DNA of 64,000 nucleotides from Nocardioides zeae (lineage in GTDB: Bacteria > Actinomycetota > Actinomycetes > Propionibacteriales > Nocardioidaceae), in contig NZ_JAUTAN010000001.1 in NCBI RefSeq assembly GCF_030818655.1, forward strand, positions 1,364,001 through 1,428,000, in the 5' to 3' direction. The notes beneath the pieces were generated by a model that was not told where the DNA came from, did no database searches, and was given only the letters and a program-made list of their open reading frames with translations. A program made the position numbers and the translations under genes. Below are positions 25,267 through 36,043 of this stretch, piece after piece (position 1 is the stretch's first letter; every line of letters starts with the position of its first letter).

Positions 25267-26690
25267 CGTCAACCCCGAGCATCGACGAGCTCAACCCCGG
25301 CCTCGAGGGCATCGGCCGGTACGAGTTCGGCTGGTCCGACTCCGACGCCGCCGGCGCTGCCGCGCAGCGCGGCCTCAACGAGGACGTCGTCCGCGACATC
25401 TCCTCCAAGAAGAGCGAGCCCGGCTGGATGCTGGACCTCCGCCTCAAGGGCCTCAAGCTCTTCGACCGCAAGCCGATGCCGACCTGGGGCTCCGACCTCG
25501 GCGCGATCGACTTCGACAACATCAAGTACTTCGTGCGCTCGTCCGAGAAGCAGGCCACCAGCTGGGAGGAGCTGCCGGAGGACATCAAGAACACCTACGA
25601 CAAGCTCGGCATCCCCGAGGCCGAGAAGCAGCGCCTCGTCGCCGGTGTCGCCGCGCAGTACGAGTCGGAGGTCGTCTACCACTCGATCCGCGAGGACCTC
25701 GAGGAGAAGGGCGTCATCTTCGTCGACACCGACACGGCGCTGAAGGAGCACGAGGAGCTCTTCAAGGAGTACTTCGGCACCGTCATCCCCGTCGGCGACA
25801 ACAAGTTCTCGGCGCTCAACACCTCGGTGTGGTCCGGCGGCTCGTTCATCTACGTGCCCAAGGGCGTCCACGTCGACATCCCGCTCCAGGCCTACTTCCG
25901 CATCAACACGGAGAACATGGGCCAGTTCGAGCGCACGCTGATCATCGCCGACGAGGACTCCTACGTGCACTACGTCGAGGGCTGCACGGCGCCGATCTAC
26001 TCGTCCGACTCCCTGCACTCGGCGGTCGTCGAGATCATCGTGAAGAAGGGCGCCCGCGTCCGCTACACGACGATCCAGAACTGGTCGAACAACGTGTACA
26101 ACCTCGTCACGAAGCGCGCCACGTGCGAGGCCGGCGCGACCATGGAGTGGGTCGACGGCAACATCGGCTCGAAGGTGACGATGAAGTACCCGGCCGTCTA
26201 CCTCATGGGCGAGCACGCCAAGGGCGAGACGCTGTCGATCGCGTTCGCCGGCGAGGGCCAGCACCAGGACGCGGGCGCCAAGATGGTGCACGCCGCGCCC
26301 CACACGTCCTCCTCGATCCTGTCGAAGTCGGTCGCCCGTGGCGGCGGTCGCACGTCGTACCGCGGCCTGATCCAGGTGAACGAGGGTGCGCACGGCTCCA
26401 AGTCGAACGTGCTCTGCGACGCCCTCCTCGTCGACCAGATCAGCCGGTCGGACACCTACCCCTACGTGGACATCCGCGAGGACGACGTGTCGATGGGCCA
26501 CGAGGCGTCGGTCTCCAAGGTCTCCGAGGACCAGCTGTTCTACCTGATGAGCCGCGGCCTGGCCGAGGACGAGGCGATGGCGATGATCGTGCGCGGCTTC
26601 GTGGAGCCGATCGCCAAGGAGCTCCCGATGGAGTACGCGCTCGAGCTCAACCGCCTCATCGAGCTGCAGATGGAGGGCGCGGTCGGCTGA
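25263..26690 (+). CDS. sufB: SufB, Fe-S cluster assembly scaffold subunit
   Basis: A 475-aa beta-helix subunit of the SufBCD scaffold. The ATG overlaps the sufR stop. Typical segments are [94 protein letters not shown] and [22 protein letters not shown]. There is no intein, unlike the SufB of Mycobacterium tuberculosis. The conserved Cys in VEGC and the EDD/Glu residues of the assembly site are present. Coding continues after a 67-bp gap into sufD. Confidence 0.97.
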   Translation: MTSTPSIDELNPGLEGIGRYEFGWSDSDAAGAAAQRGLNEDVVRDISSKKSEPGWMLDLRLKGLKLFDRKPMPTWGSDLGAIDFDNIKYFVRSSEKQATSWEELPEDIKNTYDKLGIPEAEKQRLVAGVAAQYESEVVYHSIREDLEEKGVIFVDTDTALKEHEELFKEYFGTVIPVGDNKFSALNTSVWSGGSFIYVPKGVHVDIPLQAYFRINTENMGQFERTLIIADEDSYVHYVEGCTAPIYSSDSLHSAVVEIIVKKGARVRYTTIQNWSNNVYNLVTKRATCEAGATMEWVDGNIGSKVTMKYPAVYLMGEHAKGETLSIAFAGEGQHQDAGAKMVHAAPHTSSSILSKSVARGGGRTSYRGLIQVNEGAHGSKSNVLCDALLVDQISRSDTYPYVDIREDDVSMGHEASVSKVSEDQLFYLMSRGLAEDEAMAMIVRGFVEPIAKELPMEYALELNRLIELQMEGAVG

Positions 26691-26757
26691 CCCGGCCCCG
26701 ACGCCGCAGCCGCTGCACCCGCGCCGTACCGATCCCGAGGAAAGACGAAGAGACGAA

Positions 26758-27939
26758 GTGACTGTCATCGACGAGACGCCCGCCGCCGCCCAGGCCGTGG
26801 AGACCGGCAAGGTGTCGAGCCACCTCCACCCCGAGCCGGGCTACGACCTGGCGCTGCACCCGGCGCCGACGGGTCGCGAGGAGATCTGGCGCTTCACGCC
26901 GCTCAAGCGGCTCCAGGGCCTGCTCGAGGACGAGGCGTCCGACGCCCACCTGGCGTGGAGCACCCAGCTCCCCGCCGGCGTGACGCTGACCCCCATCTCG
27001 GGGGAGGAGGCGCGCGAGCTCGGGGAGTTCCTGCCGTTCGACCGGCTCGCCGCGCTCGCGGTGGCCCACGCGGGCGGCGCGATGCTGCTCGACATCCCGG
27101 CCGAGGCCGAGCTGGACGAGCCGGTGCGCATCGACCTCGAGGGCACCGGTCTCGACCAGGTGGTGTGGGGCCAGGTCGTCGTGCGCGTGGGCCGCTTCGC
27201 CCGCGCCACCGTGGTCATCGAGCACCGCGGCCAGGCGCGCTACAGCCACGCGACCACGGTGCTCGTCGGCGACGGCGCGCAGCTCGACCTCGTCACGCTC
27301 AACGACTGGAGCGACGACTCGGTGCACGCCGGCCAGGTGGGCATCCGCGTCGGGCGCGACGCACGCGTCCGGGCCAGCGAGTTCACCATCGGCGGTGACC
27401 TGGTGCGCACGTCGACCAACGTGGAGTACGCCGGTCCCGGTGGCGAGGCGGAGCTGCTCGGTCTCTACTTCGTGGACGCCGGGCAGCACATCGAGCACCG
27501 CCTCTTCGTCGACCACACGGCTCCGAAGACCAAGAGCAACGTGACCTACAAGGGCGCGCTGCAGGGCGAGGGCGCCCGCGCGGTGTGGATCGGCAACGTC
27601 CTCATCCGCAAGGTCGCCGAGGGCATCGAGACCTACGAGGAGAACCGCAACCTCGTGCTCACCGACGGCTGCCAGGCCGACTCGGTGCCGAACCTGGAGA
27701 TCGAGACGGGCGAGATCGAGGGCGCGGGCCACGCGTCGGCGATCGGTCGCTTCGACGACGAGCAGCTGTTCTACCTGCGCTCGCGCGGCATCGAGGAGTC
27801 CGAGGCCCGCCGCCTCGTCGTGCACGGGTTCTTCAACGACCTGATCCGTCGCGTCGGGGTCCCCGAGCTCGAGGAGCGCCTGCGCGCGGTCGTCGAGGCC
27901 GAGCTCGAGCGCCACGTCCTCACCGACGGCCAGGCCTGA
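26758..27939 (+). CDS. sufD: SufD, Fe-S cluster assembly scaffold subunit
   Basis: A 393-aa SufB paralogue that pairs with SufB and SufC. It starts at GTG 26758 after a purine-rich GAGGAAAGACGAAGAG leader. The family pattern EIWRFTPLKRLQGLL near the N-terminus, then the beta-helix (VVIEHRGQARYSHATTVLVGDGAQLDLVTLNDW), HRLFVDHTAPKTKSNVTYKG, GIETYEENRNLVLTDGCQADSVPNLEIETGEIEGAGHASAIGRFDDEQLFYLRSRGI is complete. The invariant interface His of SufD is in the GAGHASAIG segment. Confidence 0.96.
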   Translation: MTVIDETPAAAQAVETGKVSSHLHPEPGYDLALHPAPTGREEIWRFTPLKRLQGLLEDEASDAHLAWSTQLPAGVTLTPISGEEARELGEFLPFDRLAALAVAHAGGAMLLDIPAEAELDEPVRIDLEGTGLDQVVWGQVVVRVGRFARATVVIEHRGQARYSHATTVLVGDGAQLDLVTLNDWSDDSVHAGQVGIRVGRDARVRASEFTIGGDLVRTSTNVEYAGPGGEAELLGLYFVDAGQHIEHRLFVDHTAPKTKSNVTYKGALQGEGARAVWIGNVLIRKVAEGIETYEENRNLVLTDGCQADSVPNLEIETGEIEGAGHASAIGRFDDEQLFYLRSRGIEESEARRLVVHGFFNDLIRRVGVPELEERLRAVVEAELERHVLTDGQA

Positions 27940-27942
27940 GCG

Positions 27943-28281
27943 ATGGCGTTCGAGCGCGCATGCGCCGCAGCCGACGTCCCCGCCGACACGGCCGTCGCTG
28001 TGACGGTGGGGTCGGCGGAGGTGGCCGTCGCTCGTGACGGCGAGACCTTCTACGCCCTCGAGGACCTCTGCAGCCACGCTGCGGTCGCCCTCTCCGAGGG
28101 CGAGGTGGCCGACTGCCGGATCGAGTGCTGGCTGCACGGCTCGGAGTTCGACCTCCGCACGGGCGAGCCCTCCGGGCTGCCTGCCACGGAGCCCGTCGCG
28201 ACCTTCCCGGTCGAGGTGCGCGGCGACGACGTGTACGTCGACGTGAGCACCACCCTCAACGGAGTGCGCCCCAGCGGCTGA
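27943..28281 (+). CDS. Rieske-type (bifunctional dioxygenase-like) ferredoxin of the SUF operon
   Basis: A 112-aa soluble Rieske protein beginning 3 bp after sufD. The cluster motif is C-S-H (CSHAAVALSEGEV) and C-W-L-H (CWLHGSEFD), the C-x-H/C-x2-H pattern of Rieske ferredoxins, and no signal peptide or disulfide cysteines are present, in contrast to the exported Rieske protein after uvrA. Being within sufB-sufD-(Rieske)-sufC-sufS-sufU, it may supply electrons for cluster assembly; that role is inferred from position only. Confidence 0.9.
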   Translation: MAFERACAAADVPADTAVAVTVGSAEVAVARDGETFYALEDLCSHAAVALSEGEVADCRIECWLHGSEFDLRTGEPSGLPATEPVATFPVEVRGDDVYVDVSTTLNGVRPSG

Positions 28282-28339
28282 GCCCGCCGGTCGCCACCCC
28301 CCACCGACTTTCCACCCACGCTGGAGAACGAGAGAGAAC

Positions 28340-29098
28340 ATGAGCACGCTGGAGATCAAGGACCTGCACGTCTCGGTGACCACCGAGGACGGCCCCAAGG
28401 AGATCCTCAAGGGCGTCACGCTGACCATCAAGGACGGCGAGACGCACGCGATCATGGGCCCCAACGGCTCGGGCAAGTCCACCCTCGCCTACTCGATCGC
28501 GGGCCACCCCAAGTACGAGGTCACGAGCGGCAGCGTCACCCTCGACGGCGAGGACGTCCTCGAGATGAGCGTCGACGAGCGGGCGCGCGCCGGTCTCTTC
28601 CTCGCGATGCAGTACCCGGTCGAGGTGCCCGGCGTCTCCGTCGCCAACTTCCTCCGCACCGCGAAGACCGCCATCGACGGCGAGGCGCCGAAGCTCCGCA
28701 CGTGGGTGAAGGACGTCAACACCGCGCTCGGCGCCAACGGCCTCGACGCCTCCTTCTCGCAGCGCTCCGTCAACGAGGGCTTCTCCGGCGGCGAGAAGAA
28801 GCGCCACGAGATCGCGCAGCTCAACCTGCTGCAGCCGAAGGTCGCGGTGCTCGACGAGACCGACTCCGGGCTCGACATCGACGCGCTCAAGGTCGTCTCC
28901 GAGGGCGTCAACACGTTCGCGAAGGACGGCGACAAGGGCGTGCTGCTCATCACGCACTACACGCGCATCCTCCGCTACATCAAGCCCGACTTCGTCCACG
29001 TGTTCGTGGCCGGCAAGGTCGCCGAGTCCGGCGGCGCCGAGCTCGCCGAGCAGTTGGAGGCCGAGGGCTACGACAAGTACGTCGCAGCGGCGCGATAA
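28340..29098 (+). CDS. sufC: SufC, Fe-S assembly ATPase
   Basis: The ABC ATPase of the SufBCD complex, 252 aa. Walker A IMGPNGSGKSTLAYSIAG, Q-loop LFLAMQYPVEVPGVSV, the SufC-specific signature EGFSGGEKKRHEIAQ, Walker B VAVLDETDSGLDIDALKVV and HYTRILRYIKPDFVHV are intact. It has an independent leader (58 bp after the ferredoxin stop) with an AGAGAGAA purine tract before the ATG. Confidence 0.97.
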   Translation: MSTLEIKDLHVSVTTEDGPKEILKGVTLTIKDGETHAIMGPNGSGKSTLAYSIAGHPKYEVTSGSVTLDGEDVLEMSVDERARAGLFLAMQYPVEVPGVSVANFLRTAKTAIDGEAPKLRTWVKDVNTALGANGLDASFSQRSVNEGFSGGEKKRHEIAQLNLLQPKVAVLDETDSGLDIDALKVVSEGVNTFAKDGDKGVLLITHYTRILRYIKPDFVHVFVAGKVAESGGAELAEQLEAEGYDKYVAAAR

Positions 29099-29223
29099 GC
29101 GGCACCGGGCGGCGTTGTCGTCGCTCGGCGGCCGCTCCGCTCCAAGGCCGCCGTCGCTCCTCCGCCTTGCCCTGCACCACTTCTCACGCCGCTGCGTGAG
29201 CCCGACAGCCAGAAAGGAACACC
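29099..29223 (+). other. sufC-sufS intergenic gap with two small hairpins
   Basis: Contains a GGCGGCC/GGCCGCC stem and TCACGC/GCGTGA around CGCT near 29187-29202, followed by AGAAAGGA as the sufS Shine-Dalgarno. This may adjust expression of sufS relative to the scaffold genes. No ORF is supported here. Confidence 0.35.
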
Positions 29224-30504
29224 ATGTCGATCGCTGGTCTGCTGCCCCAGCTCGAGGTGGTCCGCAAGGACTTCCCGATCCTCGAGCGCACGCTCGCGGG
29301 CGGGATGCCGCTGGTCTACCTCGACAGCGCCAACACCTCGCAGAAGCCGCAGTGCGTGATCGACACGATGGTCGACCACCTCGAGCGTCACAACGCCAAC
29401 GTCGCCCGCGCCATGCACCAGCTGGGTGCGGAGTCGTCGGAGGCGTTCGAGGCCGCCCGCGACAAGGTGGCGTCGTTCATCGGGGCTCCCTCCCGCGACG
29501 AGGTCATCTTCACGAAGAACGCCTCCGAGGCCCTCAACCTGGTGGCGAACACGCTGGCGTGGGCCCGCGGCGACCTGGCGCTCGGTGAGGGCGACGTCGT
29601 CGTCACCACCGAGATGGAGCACCACTCCAACATCGTGCCGTGGCAGCTGCTGACGCAGCGCACGGGCGCGACGCTGCGCTGGTTCGGGCTCACGGAGGAC
29701 GGTCACCTCGACCTCTCCGACATCGACGAGCTGATCACCGAGCGCACGAAGCTCGTCACCCTCACCTGGGTGTCGAACATGCTCGGCACGATCAACCCGG
29801 TCGCCGCGATCACCCGTCGGGCCCACGAGGTCGGCGCGCTCGTCGTCGTCGACGCCTCGCAGGCCGCGCCCCAGCTGCCGATCGACCTGGCCGCGATGCC
29901 CGTCGAGGAGCGACCCGACCTGCTGGCCTTCACCGGCCACAAGGTCGTCGGTCCGACCGGCATCGGCGTGCTGTGGGGCAGCCGGGCCGTCCTCGACCAG
30001 CTCCCGCCGTTCCTCGGCGGTGGCGAGATGATCGCGACGGTGGCGATGGAGCGCTCGACCTACGCCGGCATCCCCCACAAGTTCGAGGCCGGCACGCCGC
30101 CGATCGTCGAGGCCGTCGGGCTCGGCGCGGCGGTCGACTACCTGTCCGACCTCGGCATGGAGCACGTGCACGCGCACGAGCAGGCGATCACGGCGTACGC
30201 GCTGGAGGGTCTGGCCACGATCCCCGGCCTGACGGTGCTCGGCCCGCTCGACGCCGCTCAGCGGGGCGGCGCGATCAGCTTCGAGATCGAGGGCGTGCAC
30301 CCGCACGACGTCGCGCAGGTGCTCGACTCCCGCGGCGTCGCGGTGCGTGCGGGTCACCACTGCGCCAAGCCCGCCCACGCCCGGTTCGGGGTGCAGAGCT
30401 CGACCCGGATGTCGTCGTACCTCTACACGACGCCCGGCGAGATCGACGCGCTCGTCGAGGCCCTGGAATACACCCGCTCCTACTTCCGGTTGGGTGACTC
30501 GTGA
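29224..30504 (+). CDS. sufS: SufS cysteine desulfurase
   Basis: Group II PLP-dependent desulfurase giving persulfide sulfur for cluster building. The 426-aa protein starts MSIAGLLPQLEVVRKDFPIL; LVYLDSANTSQKPQCVIDTM, TKNASEALNLVANTLAW and EMEHHSNIVPWQLL are typical. The PLP lysine is K240 in FTGHKVVGPTGIG and the persulfide Cys is C380 in RAGHHCAKPAHARFG. A good AAAGGA Shine-Dalgarno precedes it, and it overlaps sufU by 4 bp (GTGA). Confidence 0.97.
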   Translation: MSIAGLLPQLEVVRKDFPILERTLAGGMPLVYLDSANTSQKPQCVIDTMVDHLERHNANVARAMHQLGAESSEAFEAARDKVASFIGAPSRDEVIFTKNASEALNLVANTLAWARGDLALGEGDVVVTTEMEHHSNIVPWQLLTQRTGATLRWFGLTEDGHLDLSDIDELITERTKLVTLTWVSNMLGTINPVAAITRRAHEVGALVVVDASQAAPQLPIDLAAMPVEERPDLLAFTGHKVVGPTGIGVLWGSRAVLDQLPPFLGGGEMIATVAMERSTYAGIPHKFEAGTPPIVEAVGLGAAVDYLSDLGMEHVHAHEQAITAYALEGLATIPGLTVLGPLDAAQRGGAISFEIEGVHPHDVAQVLDSRGVAVRAGHHCAKPAHARFGVQSSTRMSSYLYTTPGEIDALVEALEYTRSYFRLGDS

Positions 30505-30968
30505 CCGCACAGGACCTGGATGCGCTGTACCAGGAGATCATCCTGGACCACTACAAGAACCCGCACCACAAGGGCCTCCGCGACCCGCACGAGGCCGAGG
30601 TGCACCACGTGAACCCCACGTGCGGCGACGAGATCACGCTGCGCGTGCACCTCACGGGTGAGCCGGGCGCGGAGACCGTGGCCGACGTGTCCTACGACTC
30701 CCTCGGCTGCTCCATCTCGCAGGCGTCCGCCTCGGTGATGACCGACCTCGTCATCGGGCGTCCCGTCGCGGAGGCGCTCGAGGTGCACGAGACGTTCCTG
30801 ACCCTCATGCAGGGCAAGGGGCAGGTCGAGCCCGACGAGGACGTCCTGGAGGACGGCATCGCCTTCGCCGGTGTCGCCAAGTTCCCGGCGCGCGTGAAGT
30901 GCGCCCTGCTGTCGTGGATGGCCTGGAAGGACGCCACGACCCGAGTGCTGGAGGAGACCCGCACGTGA
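30501..30968 (+). CDS. sufU: SufU, zinc-dependent sulfurtransferase
   Basis: A 155-aa NifU/IscU-like protein that accepts persulfide from SufS in Gram-positive SUF systems. Zinc/sulfur-transfer cysteines are C41 (NPTCGDE), C70 (LGCSISQASASVM) and C134 (RVKCALLSWMAWKDA), and D43 is in place. The insertion between C70 and C134 and the absence of the LPPVK chaperone motif separate SufU from IscU. The GTG start overlaps sufS; the stop overlaps sufT. Confidence 0.96.
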   Translation: MTAQDLDALYQEIILDHYKNPHHKGLRDPHEAEVHHVNPTCGDEITLRVHLTGEPGAETVADVSYDSLGCSISQASASVMTDLVIGRPVAEALEVHETFLTLMQGKGQVEPDEDVLEDGIAFAGVAKFPARVKCALLSWMAWKDATTRVLEETRT

Positions 30969-31606
30969 CCACTGAGTCCCCGACCCCCGACGACCAGACC
31001 GCGGCGACGACGGACGGCCCGGTGACCGGTGAGGTCACCGACGGCGACGTGGCGCCCAACGCGGGCGAGGTCGCACCCGGCGCGGACGCCCCGGCCGAGG
31101 CCGCGGAGCGCGCCGCCGCGGCCGGTGCCGCCGGCGCCGAGGGCTCCGGCCGACCGCCCGGCGAGGCCGACGAGCACGACCACCACGCGCACGACCACGG
31201 GCACGACCACAGCCACGGTCATGGCCACGGGCACGACCACGGCGACCTCCCCGAGGTTCCCGAGGCGTCCGGCGGCGTGTCGTCGAGTCGTTCCGCGACC
31301 GTGTCCCTCGACGACGTCGAGGAGGCCATGAAGGACGTCGTGGACCCCGAGCTCGGCATCAACGTGGTCGACCTCGGCCTGGTCTACGGGATCCACGTCG
31401 ACGAGGACTCGAACGCCGTCATCGACATGACCCTGACGTCGGCGGCGTGCCCCCTGACGGACGTCATCAGCGACCAGACGTCGACGGCGCTCGAGGGCAT
31501 CGTCAACGACGTGGCGATCAACTGGGTCTGGATGCCGCCGTGGGGTCCCGACAAGATCACCGACGACGGCCGCGACCAGCTGCGCGCCCTCGGCTTCAAC
31601 GTCTGA
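30965..31606 (+). CDS. sufT: SufT/MIP18-family protein with a His-rich N-terminal extension
   Basis: The last gene of the SUF operon, GTGA-coupled to sufU, 213 aa. Residues about 112-213 are the MIP18/DUF59 domain (SLDDVEEAMKDVVDPELGINVVDLGLVYGI ... MTLTSAACPLTDVI), which assists maturation and transfer of Fe-S clusters, with the conserved Cys162. The first 110 residues are unlike the usual about 100-120 aa SufT: an acidic/Ala-rich segment, then residues 71-92 with 12 His in 22 positions alternating with Asp and Gly, a metal-chelating composition seen in metallochaperones such as HypB or SlyD. It could buffer Fe, Zn, Ni or Co near the assembly machine; untested. Confidence 0.9.
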   Translation: MTTESPTPDDQTAATTDGPVTGEVTDGDVAPNAGEVAPGADAPAEAAERAAAAGAAGAEGSGRPPGEADEHDHHAHDHGHDHSHGHGHGHDHGDLPEVPEASGGVSSSRSATVSLDDVEEAMKDVVDPELGINVVDLGLVYGIHVDEDSNAVIDMTLTSAACPLTDVISDQTSTALEGIVNDVAINWVWMPPWGPDKITDDGRDQLRALGFNV

Positions 31607-31616
31607 TCAGCCTCCC

Positions 31617-32240
31617 GTGACGCCGCCGGTCCTGGTCCACGTGCCGGCGGCGCGCTGGGAGCGGTGGGTCGCGAACTTCGGGACGCGCCACCCCGGCACC
31701 TCCCTGGCCGTCGTCGACGGCGCGCTCGTCGGCGCCTCCACGGACGGCTCGTCCTTCGAGGCCCGGTTGCCGCTCGACGCGCCGTACTCCGGCGTGCCCG
31801 ACCCGGCGGCCTTCCTCGACGCCCGGGAGCTGCCCGGGCGTTGGGGGGTGCTGCTGGTCCGCAAGGGCGGGTACGCCGTGGCGCGGCTCGCGGGGCACAC
31901 GACCGTCGCGAGCAAGGTCGGCAGCCGGCACGTGCAGGGAAGGACGAAGGCCGGCGGGCAGAGCCAGCAGCGCTTCGCCCGGCGGCGGGCCAACCAGGCG
32001 CAGGCCGCCTACGACGCGGCCGCCGACCACGCGCACCGGGTCTGGGGCCCCGGACCGCTCGTCGTGGCCGTCGGCGGCGACCGCACAGCCGTCGCGGACG
32101 TGCTCGCTGACCGCCGCCTCGAGGTGGCGACGGTGGGACCCTTCCTCGACGTGCCCGACCCGCGTCGCTCGGTGCTCGAGCAGGCCGTCGCCGACGCGTC
32201 GGCCGTGCAGGTGCGCGTCGAGAACGCCCCCGGCACCTGA
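31617..32240 (+). CDS. acVLRF1 family peptidyl-tRNA hydrolase-like protein
   Basis: A 207-aa actinobacterial Vms1/eRF1-like protein. The release-factor-like catalytic loop is the GRTKAGGQSQQRFARRRANQA stretch (residues about 108-128), with the conserved Gln of the GxxQ type. Preceding it are VRKGGYAVARLAG and SKVGSRHVQG. VLRF1 proteins hydrolyse peptidyl-tRNA on stalled large ribosomal subunits. The GTG start lies 10 bp after sufT, so it is probably co-transcribed with the SUF genes, an unexpected pairing of Fe-S assembly with ribosome rescue. It converges on the lipoprotein gene. Confidence 0.85.
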   Translation: MTPPVLVHVPAARWERWVANFGTRHPGTSLAVVDGALVGASTDGSSFEARLPLDAPYSGVPDPAAFLDARELPGRWGVLLVRKGGYAVARLAGHTTVASKVGSRHVQGRTKAGGQSQQRFARRRANQAQAAYDAAADHAHRVWGPGPLVVAVGGDRTAVADVLADRRLEVATVGPFLDVPDPRRSVLEQAVADASAVQVRVENAPGT

Positions 32241-32258
32241 GGCCGGGCGTCGACGCCG

Positions 32259-33354
32259 TCAGCGGTGGCTGACCAGCGGCGCCCGCCGGTCGAGCACGGT
32301 CCACGCCGTCCGCACGGGTGCGTCGTCGGTCATCCGGAGGGTCACCGTCAGCACGTCGCCGTCGACCTCCGTGCCCGTGACCTCGAGCGGCGCGCCGGCG
32401 GGATCATCGGCGAGCACGTCGGCGACGGCGTCGGCGTTCTCCTCCGCGGCCGCGGCGTCGTCGTGGGCATAGGCGACGACGACCTCCTCGTCACCCTCCT
32501 GCCCCGTGAGACCGACCGCGACCGCGTCGAACGCGGCCGGCAGCGAGGCCACCCCGCCGTCGAAGCGGCCGACGACGACGCGCGCGGCGTAGACGTCGTG
32601 CGCGTCGAGGGCCGAGGCCAGGTCGAGCGCGGGCTCGCTGCCCCGGTCGCCGGCGACAGCGAGTGCCAGGTCCGGCTCGGTGAGGGACGCCGTGAGGCGG
32701 TCGGCCGCCACGTCGAGGTGCAGCGGCTGGCCCAGGCGCCGCACGGGGGACGCGTCGTCGGGGTGCGTGGAGAGGTTCTCGCCCTCGCCGACCGTCCAGC
32801 GACCGCCGTCGGCGTCGCTCTCCCCGTCGTACGTGGCGGCCAGGTGCGCGACGTCGATCGTGCCCTCGACGACCGAGGTCCGCGCCGGCGGTGCCGTGAG
32901 CTCGCCGTACCACCGCGCGTCGCCCAGCCAGGTGCCGGTCTCGTCGGCGACGGACGTCTGGTCGAGGGCGCTCGCGCCGCCGAGCACCTGGGGCACCTCG
33001 AGACCGAGGTCGGGTGCTCCCGCTGATGCCGGTCAGGCCCTGCACCCACGCCGCGACGGCAGCCTCGTCGGCGGGGTCCGTGGGGCGTTCCAGGCCGCCC
33101 AGCTCGGCGGCCCGGTCCAGGTCGCCGACGGTGATCTGGAACCCGTCGTACGCCGTGGTGGGCAGTGCGGCGACCGCCGTCCGAACGAGGCCGTCGCCCT
33201 GCCGCCCGTCGCTGCCGCCACGGTCCGCGGTCGGTGCGGCGGGGTCGGCCTCGCCGCTGCTCGTGCCGCAGGCGGTCAGCCCCCCGCCGAGGAGGACCAC
33301 GCTCGCCGCTGCGGCGGCGAGGGCACGGACGGGGCGGTGGTGGCGAGCGGGCAC
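32259..33354 (-). pseudogene. Putative lipoprotein of unknown function, split by a +1 frameshift
   Basis: A GTG at about 33354 opens VPARHHRPVRALAAAAASVV, a signal peptide ending in the lipobox LTAC. The mature part continues (TTAYDGFQITVGDLDRAAEL; AAVAAWVQGLTGISG), loses its frame at a GGG run (plus-strand CCC near 33019-33021), and resumes with APDLGLEVPQVLGGASALDQ through to the stop at 32259. Removing one G joins both parts into about 364 residues. I do not recognise the family; the mature protein is acidic and Ala/Asp-rich and has no transmembrane helix apart from the signal, so it is probably anchored on the outer face of the membrane. Short internal frames could be annotated separately if the indel is overlooked. 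Confidence 0.7.
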
Positions 33355-33437
33355 GGCACGCGGCGTACCCGGGCCAGGTGCCGCGAAACCCGCGTCGCTG
33401 CAGCGATCCCGCGGTCGGACCTGCCAGACTCCGGAGC

Positions 33438-34340
33438 ATGTGGCGCCCCGACGACGGGTGGGAGCCGTTGCCCGGAGGGCGCGGCACCTCGACCGGTGGC
33501 GTCTGGCTCGACCCCTCGGGCGGGACGCCGACCGTGGTGAAGCGGCTGCTCGCCCCCGGGCCCGGCGATCCCGCCGAGCTCTCCGACAGCACCCATCCGG
33601 CGTGGTGGAAGCGACCGGCGGCCGTCGCACTGCGCGGGCTCGTGGACGGGACGGCCGGGATCCGCGGCGTACCGGTGCTCGACGTCGCCGAGGACGAGGA
33701 GGGCGTCACCCTGCGGTTCGCGTACGCCGCGGGGGAGCGCCTCCCCGGACTGTTCCTCGCCAGCCGGCTCGGTGCGTTCGCCGGCAACGCCGTGCCCGAC
33801 GTCCCCTGGCTCGCGCGCGACCAGCTGCGCTCGCGGCTGGGACGGGTGGCGTGGCGTGGCGGGTGGCGCACGCTGGCCCGCACGAGCATCGCCGACGCGG
33901 CCGACCGGCTCTGGAACCGTCGCGGCACCCTCCTGGCCCGGCTGGACGGGCTGCCGCAGGTGCTCCAGCACGGCGACCCCGTGCCGGCGAACTTCGCGAC
34001 GCGGGTCGACGACGTGGTCCTCGCGCTCGACTGGGGCAGCCTCGGCACGGGGCCGGTCGGTGGTGATCTCGGCTACGTGGCGCTGACCGTGCCGGAGTCG
34101 CTGGAGGTGCTGCTCGAGGCCTACGTCGCGGCGCTCCCGCCCGGCGTGGCCAGCCCCGAGGACGCGCTGCTGGGGGCGCGGGTGACGGCGGTGTACACGG
34201 CCCTCAACCGCGCCGAGTGGGCGCTCGCGCGGGTCGCGGACGGCGAGGGTGCCCTGGCCGGCAAGTTCCGGCACCCCAGCGTGCTGCCGCACCTGCGCAC
34301 CCTCCAGCGGCAGTTCGCGCACCTGGAGGCGCTGCTCTAG
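33438..34340 (+). CDS. Aminoglycoside phosphotransferase-like kinase
   Basis: A 300-aa protein starting at ATG 33438 (MWRPDDGWEPLPGG). The catalytic loop QHGDPVPANF (HGDxxxxN) and the metal-binding DWG in VVLALDWGSLGTGPVGGDLGY identify an APH/choline-kinase fold. The N-terminal lobe has TVVKRLL with the expected ATP-site Lys. These enzymes act on small molecules (sugars, antibiotics, methylthioribose, fructosamines); no substrate can be named here. GGAG lies only 2 nt upstream of the ATG, and a CAGACT -10-like box 7 nt upstream suggests another leaderless gene. Confidence 0.8.
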   Translation: MWRPDDGWEPLPGGRGTSTGGVWLDPSGGTPTVVKRLLAPGPGDPAELSDSTHPAWWKRPAAVALRGLVDGTAGIRGVPVLDVAEDEEGVTLRFAYAAGERLPGLFLASRLGAFAGNAVPDVPWLARDQLRSRLGRVAWRGGWRTLARTSIADAADRLWNRRGTLLARLDGLPQVLQHGDPVPANFATRVDDVVLALDWGSLGTGPVGGDLGYVALTVPESLEVLLEAYVAALPPGVASPEDALLGARVTAVYTALNRAEWALARVADGEGALAGKFRHPSVLPHLRTLQRQFAHLEALL

Positions 34341-34427
34341 CGGTCCGTCCGGCGGCCTCCGGCGCAGCCGTCCACGCACGGTCACGATGCGGGCGCGGGC
34401 GCCGCCGCGCCGTAGAGTTCGGCCACG

Positions 34428-36026
<1,599 letters not shown>

Positions 36027-36043
36027 GCCCTCCCCCCACCGGG

